The notes below the pieces were generated by a model that saw only the letters and a list, made by a program, of their open reading frames with translations, ran no database searches and was not told the DNA's origin. A DNA stretch of 64,000 bases from Pseudanabaena sp. ABRG5-3. GTDB lineage: Bacteria > Cyanobacteriota > Cyanobacteriia > Pseudanabaenales > Pseudanabaenaceae. Shown piece after piece: positions 34,363 through 41,826 of the stretch. Numbering within the stretch: the first letter of the stretch is position 1; every line of letters begins with the position of its first letter. Position numbers and translations under genes: made by a program. Where the stretch lies: the NCBI RefSeq assembly GCF_003967015.1, contig NZ_AP017560.1, forward strand, positions 3,470,048 to 3,534,047. Direction: 5' to 3'.

Positions 34363-34815
34363 TTAGCGCACAATCAAAACAGGAGAACCACAGTGATGCA
34401 CTACATAATCACTGACACTACCCAGCATCAAACGTTCAATGGAACCCAATCCCCTTGATCCAAGTACTAATAAATCTGGGCTTTCCTCTTTTGCCACGTA
34501 ACAGATTACGTCACGGGGCTGACCTGTTTCTAGTCTAGTACGACTTTCTAGTTGTGCAGACTGACAGGTATCCTGAGCCTTTTGTAATAAGGCTTGTCCT
34601 GCACTCAAGATTTTGCGCTCAAGATCCACATCAGGTAGTCCTCGCCAGCCAACCCAATCGCCTGTAGGTAACATCACTTCAGGGACATAGCTGCTGAGAG
34701 GCTCAACGACAGTTAGCAACACAATTTCGGCTTTAAGAGGTGCGGCGAGGGTCAGGGCTTTGTCAAGAGCATGTTCGCCAGCTTGAGAGCCATCAATGGC
34801 GACTAAGAATTTCAT
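34363..34815 (-). CDS. Universal stress protein (UspA family)
   Basis: A 150-residue single-domain UspA protein. It opens with the first strand MKFLVAIDGSQAGEHAL and ends with the ATP-binding loop GSRGLGSIERLMLGSVSDYV, matching the G-2x-G-9x-G(S/T) pattern of nucleotide-binding members. These cytosolic proteins accumulate under stress; the specific role is not known. ATG start, monocistronic. A small open frame upstream shows no coding character. Confidence 0.92.
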   Translation of the reverse strand: MKFLVAIDGSQAGEHALDKALTLAAPLKAEIVLLTVVEPLSSYVPEVMLPTGDWVGWRGLPDVDLERKILSAGQALLQKAQDTCQSAQLESRTRLETGQPRDVICYVAKEESPDLLVLGSRGLGSIERLMLGSVSDYVVHHCGSPVLIVR

Positions 34816-35034
34816 ATGTTTATTTTGATATTAAGAGATGATATTTGTCTGTAATGCATTTTTATTAGATCCAGTTGGTTTCGTGCGTTTATTGGCAATA
34901 AATGACGGTTAGTCGAAATAAACTGAGAAAATGCAAATTTGCGAATATCTATATAACTAATTACAGACCCAAATATACTGATATTGATCAACAAGTTGTA
35001 AATCTTTGCTGTAGTTCATTTCTTTTAATATTCC

Positions 35035-36042
35035 ATGACAAGAGATATTCGGATTGGCTTTGCAAATTCTGTGGGTAATACTCCCCTGATTGAAATTGAG
35101 TCCCTATCGGCAGCAACGGGTTGCACGATTTTAGGTAAGGCTGAATTTCTCAACCCCGGTGGAAGCGTTAAGGATCGGGCGGCTCTGTTTATGGTGTTAG
35201 AAGCTGAGAAGGCAGGGCTTCTCAAGGCAGGTGGCACAATTGTTGAAGGGACAGCAGGTAATACTGGTATTGGATTATCCTTGGTTGCTAATGCCCGTGG
35301 ATATCGTAGTGTGATTGTCATGCCTAGCAATCAATCACAGGAAAAAATTGATTTGCTGAGAACTCTGGGTGCGGAAGTGGAACTAGCTACACCTGCACCT
35401 TTTTCTAGCCCCGATAATTACTATCATGTGGCTCGCAGACGCGCCGAGGAAATTGAGAATGCTTTTTGGGCAAATCAGTTTGAGAATTTATCAAATTCAG
35501 ACGCGCATTACTATACAACTGCTCCTGAAATCTGGAGGCAAACGGGTGGTGAACTGGATGGAATCGTGATGTCTTCTGGTACTGGTGGCACAATTGGTGG
35601 TGTTACGGCTTACCTCAAAGAACAAAATTCGCAAATCTCAACCTATCTAATCGATCCCACAGGTTCAGGTTTGTATAGCTATATCACTACAGGTGAATTT
35701 AAGGCTGAAGGTAATTCGATTACTGAAGGAATTGGGATTAATCGAGCAACGGCTAATTTTAATCGCGCTAGGTTAGATGGTGCGTTCCAAGGAACTGATC
35801 AGCAGGTAATCGAGATGTCGCAATATTTGCTCAAGCATGATGGTTTATTTGTTGGTAGCTCGGCAGCGCTTAATGTGGTTGGTGCGGTGAAACTTGCCCA
35901 CAAACTAGGTAAAGGGCATACGATCGCCACCATTCTCTGCGATGGTGGTGGCAGATATCAAAGCCGAATGTATAACCCAGAATGGTTAGCAGAAAAAGGT
36001 TTAACCCCTGTGGCTAAGGGCTTGGAGTTTATTGATGACTAA
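35035..36042 (+). CDS. Cysteine synthase family (PLP, fold type II)
   Basis: A 335-residue O-acetylserine sulfhydrylase-like enzyme forming cysteine from O-acetylserine and sulfide. The PLP lysine is K46 in NPGGSVKDRAA, the substrate loop is EGTAGNTGIGL (71-81), and the phosphate-binding loop is SSGTGGTIGG. It has an insertion (about 120-150, AWAN-type region replaced by ENAFWANQFENLSN) shared with the eukaryote-like/CysK2-type enzymes. Whether it acts with sulfide or another nucleophile is open. Its stop overlaps the start of the Nudix gene by 8 bases, implying coupled translation. Confidence 0.88.
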   Translation: MTRDIRIGFANSVGNTPLIEIESLSAATGCTILGKAEFLNPGGSVKDRAALFMVLEAEKAGLLKAGGTIVEGTAGNTGIGLSLVANARGYRSVIVMPSNQSQEKIDLLRTLGAEVELATPAPFSSPDNYYHVARRRAEEIENAFWANQFENLSNSDAHYYTTAPEIWRQTGGELDGIVMSSGTGGTIGGVTAYLKEQNSQISTYLIDPTGSGLYSYITTGEFKAEGNSITEGIGINRATANFNRARLDGAFQGTDQQVIEMSQYLLKHDGLFVGSSAALNVVGAVKLAHKLGKGHTIATILCDGGGRYQSRMYNPEWLAEKGLTPVAKGLEFIDD

Positions 36043-36448
36043 TGTTGCTATACCGCCGAAAAAGTATCGACGTATTGGCGTGGGTGTGGTCTGGGATCGC
36101 GATCGCCAAAAAATTCTGATTGATCGCCGTTTACCTGAAGGTGAGCTGGCGGGATATTGGGAATTTCCGGGCGGCAAAATTGAGCCAGATGAGGATGCCG
36201 CAGCCTGTATTAAGCGTGAGTTACAGGAAGAACTAGCGATCGAGGTAGAAGTTGGTGATCACTTAATTACGGTTGATCACGAATATGAAACTTTGAAGGT
36301 GAGTTTAATCGTGCATCACTGCACCCATATTTCAGGTGAACCAAAGGCGATCGCCAGTTCAGAAATTCGTTGGGTGACTATTGATGAGTTAGATACTTAT
36401 CAATTACCTGCCGCAAATTATGAGATTGTCCAAGCTTTAAAAGCTTAA
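36035..36448 (+). CDS. MutT-like Nudix hydrolase
   Basis: A 137-residue Nudix protein resembling MutT (8-oxo-dGTP diphosphatase). The Nudix box GxxxxxExxxxxxxREUxEExGU is complete at 47-69 (GGKIEPDEDAAACIKRELQEEL...). The preceding RRLPEGELAGYWEFPGG block is characteristic of the MutT subgroup that sanitises oxidised nucleotides. I use ATG 36035; TTG 36032 is also possible. Overlaps the cysteine synthase gene by 8 bases, so the pair is an operon. Confidence 0.9.
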   Translation: MTNVAIPPKKYRRIGVGVVWDRDRQKILIDRRLPEGELAGYWEFPGGKIEPDEDAAACIKRELQEELAIEVEVGDHLITVDHEYETLKVSLIVHHCTHISGEPKAIASSEIRWVTIDELDTYQLPAANYEIVQALKA

Positions 36449-36517
36449 ATTGCCTGATCTCAGTCCCTATCCTGCGGAAAAGGTCAGAAGATTAATAATG
36501 GAGGTAAAAATTTACTG

Positions 36518-37030
36518 ATGGAAGAAATCAGTGCTGACAAAATAGCATCAGATCTATATCAACAGGGCGTTCTTAATTTTGAGAGAGGTGATTATCAAAA
36601 GGCAATCACAATGCTTGAACGCGCCCGTGCTTTAGCAATTTTAGAAACAAGCTTGGGTGGCGAAATTTTAATATGGCTAGCCAATGCCTATGATGCGAAT
36701 GGTCGTACTGAAGAGGCGATCGCCCTATGTCGCAGTCTCAAAAATCATCCTGTCGGTGATGTGCGTAAGTCCGCAAAATATATTTTGGGAATTCTCACAG
36801 CACCGCCATTGAGCAAGCTAGAGGGTGTGGTCTCAGAAGTACCGATTTTGGCATCCCCTGATACCTATCAATCAAAGCCTATTGCTAGAAGCACAGGAAC
36901 AACTAGCCAAAAGCCCTTTCGCGAAGTTTCCCTTGAAAAACCCAATACGGAAAGTAAAAATAACTTTCTTTGGTTTGCGATCGCTGTGACTCTATCGGTT
37001 TTAGCACTTTGGGCAGCCAAATCAGGCTAG
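36518..37030 (+). CDS. TPR-like protein with C-terminal membrane anchor
   Basis: A 170-residue protein. Residues about 10-95 form helix pairs with TPR character (GVLNFERGDYQKAITMLERA and IWLANAYDANGRTEEAIALC). A polar linker (100-145) leads to a single C-terminal membrane helix (FLWFAIAVTLSVLALWA), so it is probably tail-anchored with the TPR part in the cytosol. It likely serves as an interaction platform; partner unknown. 69 bases after the Nudix gene. Confidence 0.75.
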   Translation: MEEISADKIASDLYQQGVLNFERGDYQKAITMLERARALAILETSLGGEILIWLANAYDANGRTEEAIALCRSLKNHPVGDVRKSAKYILGILTAPPLSKLEGVVSEVPILASPDTYQSKPIARSTGTTSQKPFREVSLEKPNTESKNNFLWFAIAVTLSVLALWAAKSG

Positions 37031-37144
37031 AAATTAACAGTGTTACTTTTTAGCCCAACGTGACTCAAACATCAAACTCAAAAATGAATGGTATGCTAGC
37101 TTATACTTTTGTTAAGTTAATTAAAGCAAAGTTTAAACTCTAGA

Positions 37145-37184
37145 GGTTATTTAGGAGCATCGCCAAGGGCTGCAACTAATAACC
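37145..37184 (+). promoter_or_regulatory. Hairpin in the cruF leader
   Basis: GGTTATTTAG pairs with CTAATAACC (one bulged T) around a 20-base loop GAGCATCGCCAAGGGCTGCAA-like sequence, about 50 bases before the cruF start. It may be a regulatory RNA structure; no known riboswitch fits. Confidence 0.35.
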
Positions 37185-37232
37185 CTGAGATTACTATCAA
37201 GTAAATTTCAACTATTTCTGGGAGTACATGGC

Positions 37233-38129
37233 GTGATGAGGCGAGCGATCCCCGCACAATGGTTTAATTTAGGGATGCACCTAATTTCGATGGTATTTGG
37301 TCTGTTTGGCTTAGTTTTTGTACTGCCAAATAGTGCTTTTATTGAAAGCTTGTCTGAAGCTGGTTTGCAAGTCTTTTCATGGGGAATGCAAAATGGCGGT
37401 GCATCCTACATGATTTTTGGGGCGATCGCCGCCTTTCTCTACGGCAAGCAAACTATCGGTCTCAAGCGTACCCTCGCATTTTGTATCCCTGCGATCGGTA
37501 TTTCCGTTAGCAGTGAATTACTTGGCACTAGCACAGGTTTTCCCTTTGGTGCTTATTCTTACCTCAGTGGTTTAGGCTACAAAATTGCAGGATTAGTTCC
37601 ATTTACGATCCCCCTTTCTTGGTTTTATATGGGATTTTCTGCCTTCCTCATTGCCGCCACAATTATGCGCTTTGGCACAGGATGGGGTTACAGAATTGGC
37701 GCGATCGCCCTTGGCGCATTAATGCTTACATCATGGGACTTTGTACTTGATCCCGCGATGAGTCAAACTCCATATCCTTTCTGGGAATGGCATCAAGCAG
37801 GCGAATTTTATGGAATGCCTTACCAAAATTTCTTTGGCTGGTTTGGTACTGGGACATTATTTATGACAGTTGCTTCGCTCATTTGGGGCAAGAAAAATCA
37901 AGCAATCCTTAATCGTCAGCAAATACTGTTTCCCGCGATCATCTATGCAGGAAACTTTGCCTTTGCCTTAATACTCAGTTTTAATGCAGGATTTTATGTG
38001 CCAGCATCGCTTGGCATCTTAGTAGGGGCATTACCTATGGCAGTACTTTATTTCACAACACCTAGTGAAGAAAAGAGTCTTGAAAATACTTCTCCAAATC
38101 TAGTAGCAGAAACGATCGCTACTCGTTAA
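37233..38129 (+). CDS. cruF: Carotenoid 1',2'-hydratase/1'-hydroxylase CruF
   Basis: A 298-residue integral membrane protein of the CruF (DUF422) family, which hydroxylates the psi-end of gamma-carotene derivatives in myxoxanthophyll synthesis. Seven or eight hydrophobic helices are visible. The conserved segment ELLGTSTGFPFGAYSY near residue 92 and TSWDFVLDPAM near residue 168 are typical. Its usual partner cruG (2'-O-glycosyltransferase) is not adjacent. Start is GTG 37233 or ATG 37236. A hairpin terminator follows. Confidence 0.85.
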   Translation: MMRRAIPAQWFNLGMHLISMVFGLFGLVFVLPNSAFIESLSEAGLQVFSWGMQNGGASYMIFGAIAAFLYGKQTIGLKRTLAFCIPAIGISVSSELLGTSTGFPFGAYSYLSGLGYKIAGLVPFTIPLSWFYMGFSAFLIAATIMRFGTGWGYRIGAIALGALMLTSWDFVLDPAMSQTPYPFWEWHQAGEFYGMPYQNFFGWFGTGTLFMTVASLIWGKKNQAILNRQQILFPAIIYAGNFAFALILSFNAGFYVPASLGILVGALPMAVLYFTTPSEEKSLENTSPNLVAETIATR

Positions 38130-38144
38130 ATCTGATTTGCAAAT

Positions 38145-38177
38145 AAAAAAGGGAGGCACTTAGAGCCTCCCTTTTTT
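38145..38177. terminator. Bidirectional terminator
   Basis: AAAAAAGGGAGGC and its complement between convergent cruF and response-regulator genes, with U-runs both ways. Confidence 0.9.
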
Positions 38178-38183
38178 ATGTTT

Positions 38184-38879
38184 TTATTTACCTTGTAAAG
38201 CCTTGAGTTCTCGCAAAATCACCATCAAGCCTTTATTTTGATGATCAATTTGTTCAGAAATCTTATCCATACGCTGATTTAACAATTTGATCGCCTGATC
38301 TTGATGCTCAATCTTTGTATTCAACTCATTAACTCTGGCTACAACTTCACGCTGAATCAGGTTTTCAATCCCTTGGACCAACAAAGTTTCCGTCGATGTG
38401 AGTCGATTGAGGATCATTTGTAAACTAGGCTCTTCGCTGGGTGGTTGTATTTCCCTAACCACAGCAGGTGCAGATGATCTAGCATTTGCCGTCGAGACAG
38501 GCTGAGCAGGCTCAGTAGTTAAAAAGGCTTGGATCCGTGAAACTAAGACATCAGCTTCAAAGGGTTTTTCGAGAAAATCAAACTCAGTAAAGGGTTCGGG
38601 AACATGTTCTGTAACTTGTTCTTTGAGTCCCGAAATCATGATTACAGGGACTTTTTGTAACCCTTCGACACGTCGGATTGCTTGTAAAGTTTGATAGCCA
38701 TTATATTTGGGCATCACGAAGTCAAGCAAAATTAGGTCAGGAAAGCTGCGACGAGCGGCATCTAAGCCTGATTTACCGTCACTTGCTTCTAAGACATCAT
38801 ACTTGCCCGCCAAAATGCTTTTAACCATTTTGCGGATCATGATGCTGTCGTCAATTACCAGTACTTTCTTTGCAGTCAT
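38184..38879 (-). CDS. Response regulator with C-terminal coiled coil
   Basis: A 231-residue protein: CheY-like receiver (1-120) with D10/D11, phosphoacceptor D53 (LLDFVMPKYNG), S/T near VPVIMISG and K in FLEKPF; a Ser/Pro/Ala-rich linker (124-150); and a long coiled coil (150-230). No DNA-binding or enzymatic output domain is present, so signalling is probably by protein contact, as in twitching-motility or chemotaxis regulators of cyanobacteria. No kinase gene nearby. ATG start. Confidence 0.88.
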   Translation of the reverse strand: MTAKKVLVIDDSIMIRKMVKSILAGKYDVLEASDGKSGLDAARRSFPDLILLDFVMPKYNGYQTLQAIRRVEGLQKVPVIMISGLKEQVTEHVPEPFTEFDFLEKPFEADVLVSRIQAFLTTEPAQPVSTANARSSAPAVVREIQPPSEEPSLQMILNRLTSTETLLVQGIENLIQREVVARVNELNTKIEHQDQAIKLLNQRMDKISEQIDHQNKGLMVILRELKALQGK

Positions 38880-39198
38880 GGATTTGAAGAATCCGCCCCA
38901 AATAGCTATGCGAGACCATCATATTACATCACAAAACTTGTTTGGTTAAAATATTTTCGTAAAGTCTCAGTACTTTGGCATATAGCAAATCCCAAAAGGT
39001 TTGTGGAGAAATGCCCCAAAGGTTTACTCTTCCATCAATCCCCAAATAAATAAATGATGGAGGAATCGATGTGCCAAATGGTGCAATCTTTGAGGTTTTA
39101 TTGCTTAGTACTTCCCCTTCTTTTGAGACTTTATGATCTAGATGATCTAGTGGATCGCGATCGCGTTAGACTTAGAGAACTCATTTTCTTTTGGATGT
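38880..39198. other. Divergent promoter region
   Basis: Between the response regulator and rpoZ genes. A small imperfect repeat of GATCTA and a CCATCA/TGATGG hairpin are visible, but no gene or clear promoter. Confidence 0.4.
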
Positions 39199-39423
39199 AT
39201 GGCAAAACGCTACACTATTGACTCATCGCAAATTATTCGCCGTGTCGAAGAATTGATCAATGCTTCTTCTAACCGTTATCGCATTACTGTCCAAGTCGCT
39301 AATCGTGCCAAGCTCAGACGTTATGAAGATGATGATTATGACGATCGCATGATGAAGCCGATCCTCCGCGCCATTATGGAAATGTCTGACGAAATTTCCC
39401 AGCCTGAAATTCTAAGCGACTGA
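39199..39423 (+). CDS. rpoZ: RNA polymerase omega subunit
   Basis: A 74-residue omega subunit. [41 protein letters not shown] follows the cyanobacterial omega pattern, a short helical protein that wraps the beta-prime C-terminus and helps core assembly and sigma recruitment. The acidic segment [19 protein letters not shown] is also typical. It precedes DUF1818 by 60 bases containing a palindrome. Confidence 0.93.
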   Translation: MAKRYTIDSSQIIRRVEELINASSNRYRITVQVANRAKLRRYEDDDYDDRMMKPILRAIMEMSDEISQPEILSD

Positions 39424-39429
39424 AAGGCT

Positions 39430-39473
39430 TGAATTTATAGTTTGTTGCGCGAAGCGTGACAAACTATAAATTC
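39430..39473. repeat. Palindrome after rpoZ
   Basis: GAATTTATAGTTTGTTGCGC pairs with its complement apart from one mismatch near the centre. It could terminate rpoZ or simply be a dispersed repeat. Confidence 0.65.
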
Positions 39474-39483
39474 TTAAAGGACT

Positions 39484-39870
39484 ATGTTAAATTTCACGGA
39501 TCAAAATGCAGCGAAACGGCTGCTTTGTGGTGAAGGCTGGCGGATTGGCTTTCGCTCAGATGTAGATATATATAAGGGACTAGTGGGGGCAGACAGTTGG
39601 GCGATCGAGCTAACTGAAGGTGAATTTAAAGATTTTTGTAAATTAGCATCGCAACTCGCGGAGACGATGCAGTATATGGCTACTGAGCTATCGGATGGGG
39701 AAAAAATTTGTTGTACGTTAGAGACTGAGGAGATTTGCCTTGAGGTAAATGGCTATCCTCATGCTTTTAATTTACATTTTCAGTTATTAACAGGGCGACG
39801 CTCAGAAGGCTTTTGGGATGAGTTTGCTGTCCCCTTTTTGATTGAGGCGATCGCGCATTTGCTAGATTAA
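39484..39870 (+). CDS. DUF1818 family protein
   Basis: A 128-residue cytosolic protein matching the DUF1818 family of cyanobacteria and plastid-bearing plants: an opening GEGWRIGFRSD, the phrase GADSWAIELTEGEFKDFC, and a C-terminal LLTGRRSEGFWDEFAVPFL block. The function is unknown. Its consistent presence in oxygenic phototrophs suggests a role tied to photosynthesis (inference). Next to rpoZ upstream and a Uma2-like gene downstream. Confidence 0.85.
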   Translation: MLNFTDQNAAKRLLCGEGWRIGFRSDVDIYKGLVGADSWAIELTEGEFKDFCKLASQLAETMQYMATELSDGEKICCTLETEEICLEVNGYPHAFNLHFQLLTGRRSEGFWDEFAVPFLIEAIAHLLD

Positions 39871-39905
39871 GACATAACTTGCCTAATTTGATTAGGAGCG
39901 AAAAT

Positions 39906-40493
39906 ATGACCAGTATTGCTATTGAAAAAAACGCAACTGACCCAGAGGTAAAGCAACCATTAACCTTAGAGGAGTTTTTGAATTTACCAGATATAGACGC
40001 AAGTTATGAGTTAGTTGAAGGAGAAGCCATTAAAAAAATGTCACCTAAATTTTTTCACTCCTCATTAACAACAATTTTCTGGGTTGAGCTTTCATCTTGG
40101 TGTGATGGTTTTGGGCGCGTAAGAGTAGAGTGGTCAGTAGTCTTAAAACGAAGGGGAAAAGATTGGGTTCCTGTGCCTGACTTGCTCTATGTTTCCCATG
40201 AGCGTCTTGCCGCAGATTGGCGTGAAGATGCACCTTGTCCTGTCTTGCCTGAATTAGTAATTGAGATTGTCTCGCCCGATCAAACTTTTAATCAGTTAGC
40301 CCAAAAAGCGATGGATTATTTAAGCGCAGGAGTCGATCGTGTTTGGGTAGTGTATCCACCGATGCGAAGCCTAACGGTATTTTTTGCCGATCGCCCTCCT
40401 GAGACTTATCGAGGCAATCGCTTACTAACCGATGAGTTATTCCCTAATTTAGCTGTAACTTCCGAGCAGTTTTTTGTAAAAGCGGGAATTTAG
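39906..40493 (+). CDS. Uma2-family (DUF820) nuclease-like protein
   Basis: A 195-residue member of the Uma2/DUF820 family, very abundant in cyanobacteria and with a PD-(D/E)XK restriction-endonuclease fold. The active-site pattern is VPDLLYVS then LPELVIEIVSPDQTFNQLAQKAMDYL-type block with the acidic EIVSP element and a lysine. Start is ATG 39906 with AGGAGCG upstream; the earlier TTG is disfavoured. The true function of these proteins is unclear. The gene ends 5 bases before the next one, indicating an operon. Confidence 0.85.
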   Translation: MTSIAIEKNATDPEVKQPLTLEEFLNLPDIDASYELVEGEAIKKMSPKFFHSSLTTIFWVELSSWCDGFGRVRVEWSVVLKRRGKDWVPVPDLLYVSHERLAADWREDAPCPVLPELVIEIVSPDQTFNQLAQKAMDYLSAGVDRVWVVYPPMRSLTVFFADRPPETYRGNRLLTDELFPNLAVTSEQFFVKAGI

Positions 40494-40498
40494 ATGGT

Positions 40499-41113
40499 AT
40501 GGCATACAGTGATTTTGGTCTGACTGAAGTTCGGGAAAAGCTATCTTTAGCCTTGGTTAATAATCGACTTTTTGAAAATTCATTACCAATTCAGCCTAGT
40601 AAATGGCTCAATGAAACTCTCAATCTTAGTTTGGACTTTGCTTTGAAGTCTGGCAGTGAAAAGGCTCGTTCGGAGTTTATTGTTGCGCCAATTTTGCTGG
40701 AAATGGAAAGGATTAATGATCGCAAATTTGCTATTTATTCTGGCAAGAATCTTGATGCTGATAAGGAGCGAGGCTTGACTGGAGAATGTGATTTTATTCT
40801 CAGTAAGGGGGCGATCTCCTATACTCTCGAAACACCTATTTTCGCTTTAGTAGAAGCCAAGAAAAATGATGTGGAGTCAGGGTTAGGACAATGTATTGCT
40901 CAAATGTATGGTGCACAATTAGTTAACCTTAAAAATCCCCAGCAGCAGATTGATACTATCTACGGATGTGTGACCACAGGTGAGCGTTGGCAATTTCTAA
41001 AGTTAGTTGATCAAGTTGTGAGCATTGATAGCGATCGCTACTACATCAATGAAATTGAAAAAATTATTGGTTGTTTGCAAGCAATTCTAAGTTTATATCT
41101 CACTGAAATATAA
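40499..41113 (+). CDS. PD-(D/E)XK nuclease-like hypothetical protein
   Basis: A 204-residue protein I cannot name. The segment GECDFILSKG, followed after about 10 residues by IFALVEAKKND, gives the D-x(n)-E-x-K pattern of PD-(D/E)XK nucleases, and GLGQCIAQMYGAQ resembles the helix that follows in type I restriction-related proteins. No DNA-binding domain is evident. It sits 5 bases after the Uma2-like gene; linkage of two nuclease-like proteins is notable. Similar proteins are, I believe, common in cyanobacteria. Confidence 0.7.
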   Translation: MAYSDFGLTEVREKLSLALVNNRLFENSLPIQPSKWLNETLNLSLDFALKSGSEKARSEFIVAPILLEMERINDRKFAIYSGKNLDADKERGLTGECDFILSKGAISYTLETPIFALVEAKKNDVESGLGQCIAQMYGAQLVNLKNPQQQIDTIYGCVTTGERWQFLKLVDQVVSIDSDRYYINEIEKIIGCLQAILSLYLTEI

Positions 41114-41128
41114 TTGTTTTTTAACTGG

Positions 41129-41449
41129 CTAATTCTCCAAGTACTCTGCCACTGCCATCAAATCTGCTATACCTTGGTTTAAGAGATCGCGCATAGCATC
41201 ATCAAGTTTAGGATTTTGCAAAGCAACATCTTGGATTGCTTCTAGCCACTTTGACATTGGCAAATGGCTAACGGCTTCGCGCAGCCCCATATTGGTGAGC
41301 ATAGCAAGATGAAAACCCTTGATATCTTGTCCACTGTAACCATAGAAACCATACAAAAGCTCTAGTTTTTCAGGTGTGTACTCGTGATATTGGTCGAGGG
41401 TGATGGGGGCGCGATCTAGTTGGGGTTGAGGAAGTGGAGTCGTGGTCAT
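41129..41449 (-). CDS. Conserved hypothetical protein
   Basis: A 106-residue soluble protein with no motif I can assign. The phrase EYTPEKLELLYGFYGY recalls the N-terminal part of Uma2-type proteins (EYTPEKLELIDG), but no nuclease residues follow; the rest is helical. It may be a degenerate relative or an accessory protein. Transcribed convergently to the PD-(D/E)XK-like gene, 15 bases apart. Confidence 0.6.
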   Translation of the reverse strand: MTTTPLPQPQLDRAPITLDQYHEYTPEKLELLYGFYGYSGQDIKGFHLAMLTNMGLREAVSHLPMSKWLEAIQDVALQNPKLDDAMRDLLNQGIADLMAVAEYLEN

Positions 41450-41511
41450 ACTGTTTTTTCCAAGATATTTTAGGAAGGGCGCTTAGCGCCCCAATGTCTA
41501 AACTTATGAGC

Positions 41512-41718
41512 TTATTGCATAGATTTTCGGGCAAGGCTGACTGCTTTGATAAAACTATAGACACCTACAGGTAAGCTGATTAGCAAAATTGCCCAAGTCG
41601 TCGCAAAACCAAAATCTGGTGCGCCATAGGATATTTCGTAAATGCAGCCAACAAAGGCGATCGCCGCAACGATGGAAATTAGCAAGATTAATTGAGCTTT
41701 TATATAATCGGGTGACAT
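41512..41718 (-). CDS. Small two-helix membrane protein
   Basis: A 68-residue protein with two predicted membrane helices (about 9-30 and 37-58) and a basic C-terminus (KAVSLARKSMQ). There is no family I recognise. ATG start; short hairpin GGGCGC/GCGCCC in the 60-base gap to the next gene. It is adjacent to, and divergent from, leuS. Confidence 0.6.
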   Translation of the reverse strand: MSPDYIKAQLILLISIVAAIAFVGCIYEISYGAPDFGFATTWAILLISLPVGVYSFIKAVSLARKSMQ

Positions 41719-41826
41719 AAATTAGGATTGATTAGGTTGGTTAAGTCTTAATATTTAGTATTATTGCTGAAGGTGAGTGGTACTAAGTACTGCTCACCTT
41801 CATATTCGCATATTGATTGATAAGTA

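Noticed and set aside
34812-34994. 60-codon frame upstream of the universal stress protein gene
   Set aside because: Low-complexity AT-rich translation, no ribosome-binding site and it overlaps the start of the stress-protein gene.
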